A stretch of 5,658 nucleotides of DNA, taken from positions 1 to 5,658 of the forward strand of contig JAGLBQ010000075.1 of NCBI GenBank assembly GCA_023146675.1, in the 5' to 3' direction. The notes beneath the pieces are model-generated. The model searched no databases, was not told the origin of the DNA, and was given only the letters and a program-made list of their open reading frames with translations. Position 1 is the first letter of the stretch. Every line of letters begins with the position of its first letter. Below, one piece after another: positions 4,807 to 5,658 of the stretch. Origin of the DNA: Cocleimonas sp. GTDB taxonomy: Bacteria; Pseudomonadota; Gammaproteobacteria; Thiotrichales; Thiotrichaceae. Position numbers and translations under genes: made by a program.

Positions 4807-5658
4807 TTAATGTCTAAAATGACGCATCTTAGTAAATACCATTGCCATTCCTGCTTTATTAGCCGTTTCAATGACTTCCTTATCACGAATGGATCCACCT
4901 GGCTGAATGACCGCTACAATACCCGCCTCTGCAGCCGCTTCAATACCATCTTTAAACGGGAAGAAGGCATCGGATGCCATGACAGAGCCTTCGACCTGTA
5001 AATCAGCATGTTCTGCTTTAATCCCCGCAATACGGGCTGAGTTAATACGACTCATTTGACCTGCGCCAACACCAATCGTCATATTGTTTTTTGCATAGAT
5101 AATAGCGTTGGATTTAACAAATTTAGATATTTTCCAAGCAAATAATAAATCTTTCATCTCCTCGTCATTAGGAGCGCGTTCGGTGACGACGGTTAACTCA
5201 TTATAAAGTGCCAAATCTGCATCCTGTACTAACAAACCGCCATTGACACGTTTATAGTCTAATCGAGGTTGTGGTGCGCTAAATTCTCCACATTCGAGCA
5301 AACGCACATTCTTCTTGGTTTGGATTATGGCAATGGCATCTTCAGCAACGCTTGGTGCAATAATGACTTCAACAAATTGACGATCAACAATTTTCTGCGC
5401 AGTGGCTGCATCTAATGGCTGGTTAAAGGCAATAATTCCACCAAAAGCGGACTCTGGGTCTGTTGAAAATGCACGGTCATAGGCTTCTAAAAGATTGCTT
5501 CCTGTTGCGACGCCACAAGGATTCGCATGTTTAACAATAACGCAGGCAGGGGCATCATCAAACTGTTTTACACACTCAAGCGCAGCATCAGTATCACCAA
5601 TATTATTATAAGAAAGCTCTTTTCCCTGTAGTTGTTTTGCGGTTGCAATACAGGTTTC
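4807..5658 (-). CDS. purH: PurH, AICAR transformylase/IMP cyclohydrolase (C-terminal 283 residues)
   Basis: The frame is open from the window edge at 5658 to TAA at 4807-4809; an apparent GTG start at 5305-5307 is internal. PurH is a bifunctional cytoplasmic enzyme: it formylates AICAR with 10-formyl-tetrahydrofolate and closes the ring to IMP, the last two steps of de novo purine synthesis. The visible part is the transformylase domain. Landmarks are LQGKELSYNN (10-19 of the fragment), the catalytic Lys-His pair in VIVKHANPCG (Lys43-His44), SAFGGIIAFN, VEVIIAPS, KRVNGGLLVQD, FVKSNAIIYAKNN, GAGQMSRI, MASDAFFPF, VIQPGGSIRD and the C-terminal MRHFRH, all as in E. coli PurH. The N-terminal cyclohydrolase domain, roughly 240 residues, and the start are outside the window. 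A short hairpin follows the stop. In many gammaproteobacteria purH pairs with purD; that gene is not downstream here. Confidence 0.97.
   Translation of the reverse strand, partial: ETCIATAKQLQGKELSYNNIGDTDAALECVKQFDDAPACVIVKHANPCGVATGSNLLEAYDRAFSTDPESAFGGIIAFNQPLDAATAQKIVDRQFVEVIIAPSVAEDAIAIIQTKKNVRLLECGEFSAPQPRLDYKRVNGGLLVQDADLALYNELTVVTERAPNDEEMKDLLFAWKISKFVKSNAIIYAKNNMTIGVGAGQMSRINSARIAGIKAEHADLQVEGSVMASDAFFPFKDGIEAAAEAGIVAVIQPGGSIRDKEVIETANKAGMAMVFTKMRHFRH

Noticed and set aside
4795..5001. 68-codon plus-strand ORF opposite the purH end.
   Set aside because: It overlaps the well-conserved purH C-terminus on the other strand and has no support of its own.
5305..5307. GTG as a start codon for a separate 166-residue purH fragment.
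   Set aside because: The same frame stays open to the window edge and encodes conserved PurH sequence (KHANPCG, FGGIIAFN), so the GTG is an internal valine and the gene is not broken.
1..5658. CRISPR array, tRNA or rRNA genes, insertion sequence or phage genes.
   Set aside because: No regularly spaced repeats, no tRNA-like fold or rRNA sequence noticed, and no transposase or integrase frame. All long open frames are accounted for by the genes listed.

Overview
The window looks like ordinary chromosome from an AT-rich gammaproteobacterium. The evidence is the UvrC-PgsA gene pair (uvrC and pgsA 2 bases apart), a PlsX-FabH pair, and UvrC, FabH and PurH sequences that follow their E. coli counterparts closely from memory. 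A solitary Uma2-type gene and many AT-rich spacers would suit a sulfur-oxidising Thiotrichales-like lineage, but that placement is a guess from recall.

Layout: the 3' end of plsX (1-168) is followed after 2 bases by complete fabH (171-1139). A 97-base spacer with a good candidate sigma-70 promoter leads to a Uma2-family gene (1237-1695). An 80-base spacer leads to full-length uvrC (1776-3611) and then pgsA (3614-4153). pgsA converges on a short minus-strand gene for an acidic protein (4258-4506); between them sits a strong, long, imperfect hairpin (4180-4233) that can end transcription from both sides. Next is a roughly 300-base AT-rich stretch (4507-4806) holding the promoter side of the acidic-protein gene, a weak plus-strand small ORF and two palindromes. 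The window closes with the 3' part of purH on the minus strand (4807-5658), open through the window edge.

Function: PlsX and FabH supply acyl-phosphate and start fatty-acid chains, and PgsA commits CDP-diacylglycerol to phosphatidylglycerol, so three genes belong to membrane-lipid synthesis. UvrC is the nucleotide-excision-repair nuclease, and PurH carries out the last two steps of IMP synthesis. The Uma2 protein and the acidic protein are the two genes of uncertain role. I found no convincing new defence or mobile system. The points worth a second look are mostly non-coding: the hairpin after pgsA, the palindromes beside purH, a possible leaderless uvrC start, an AT hairpin abutting the Uma2 ribosome site, and the break in the usual plsX-fabH-fabD order.
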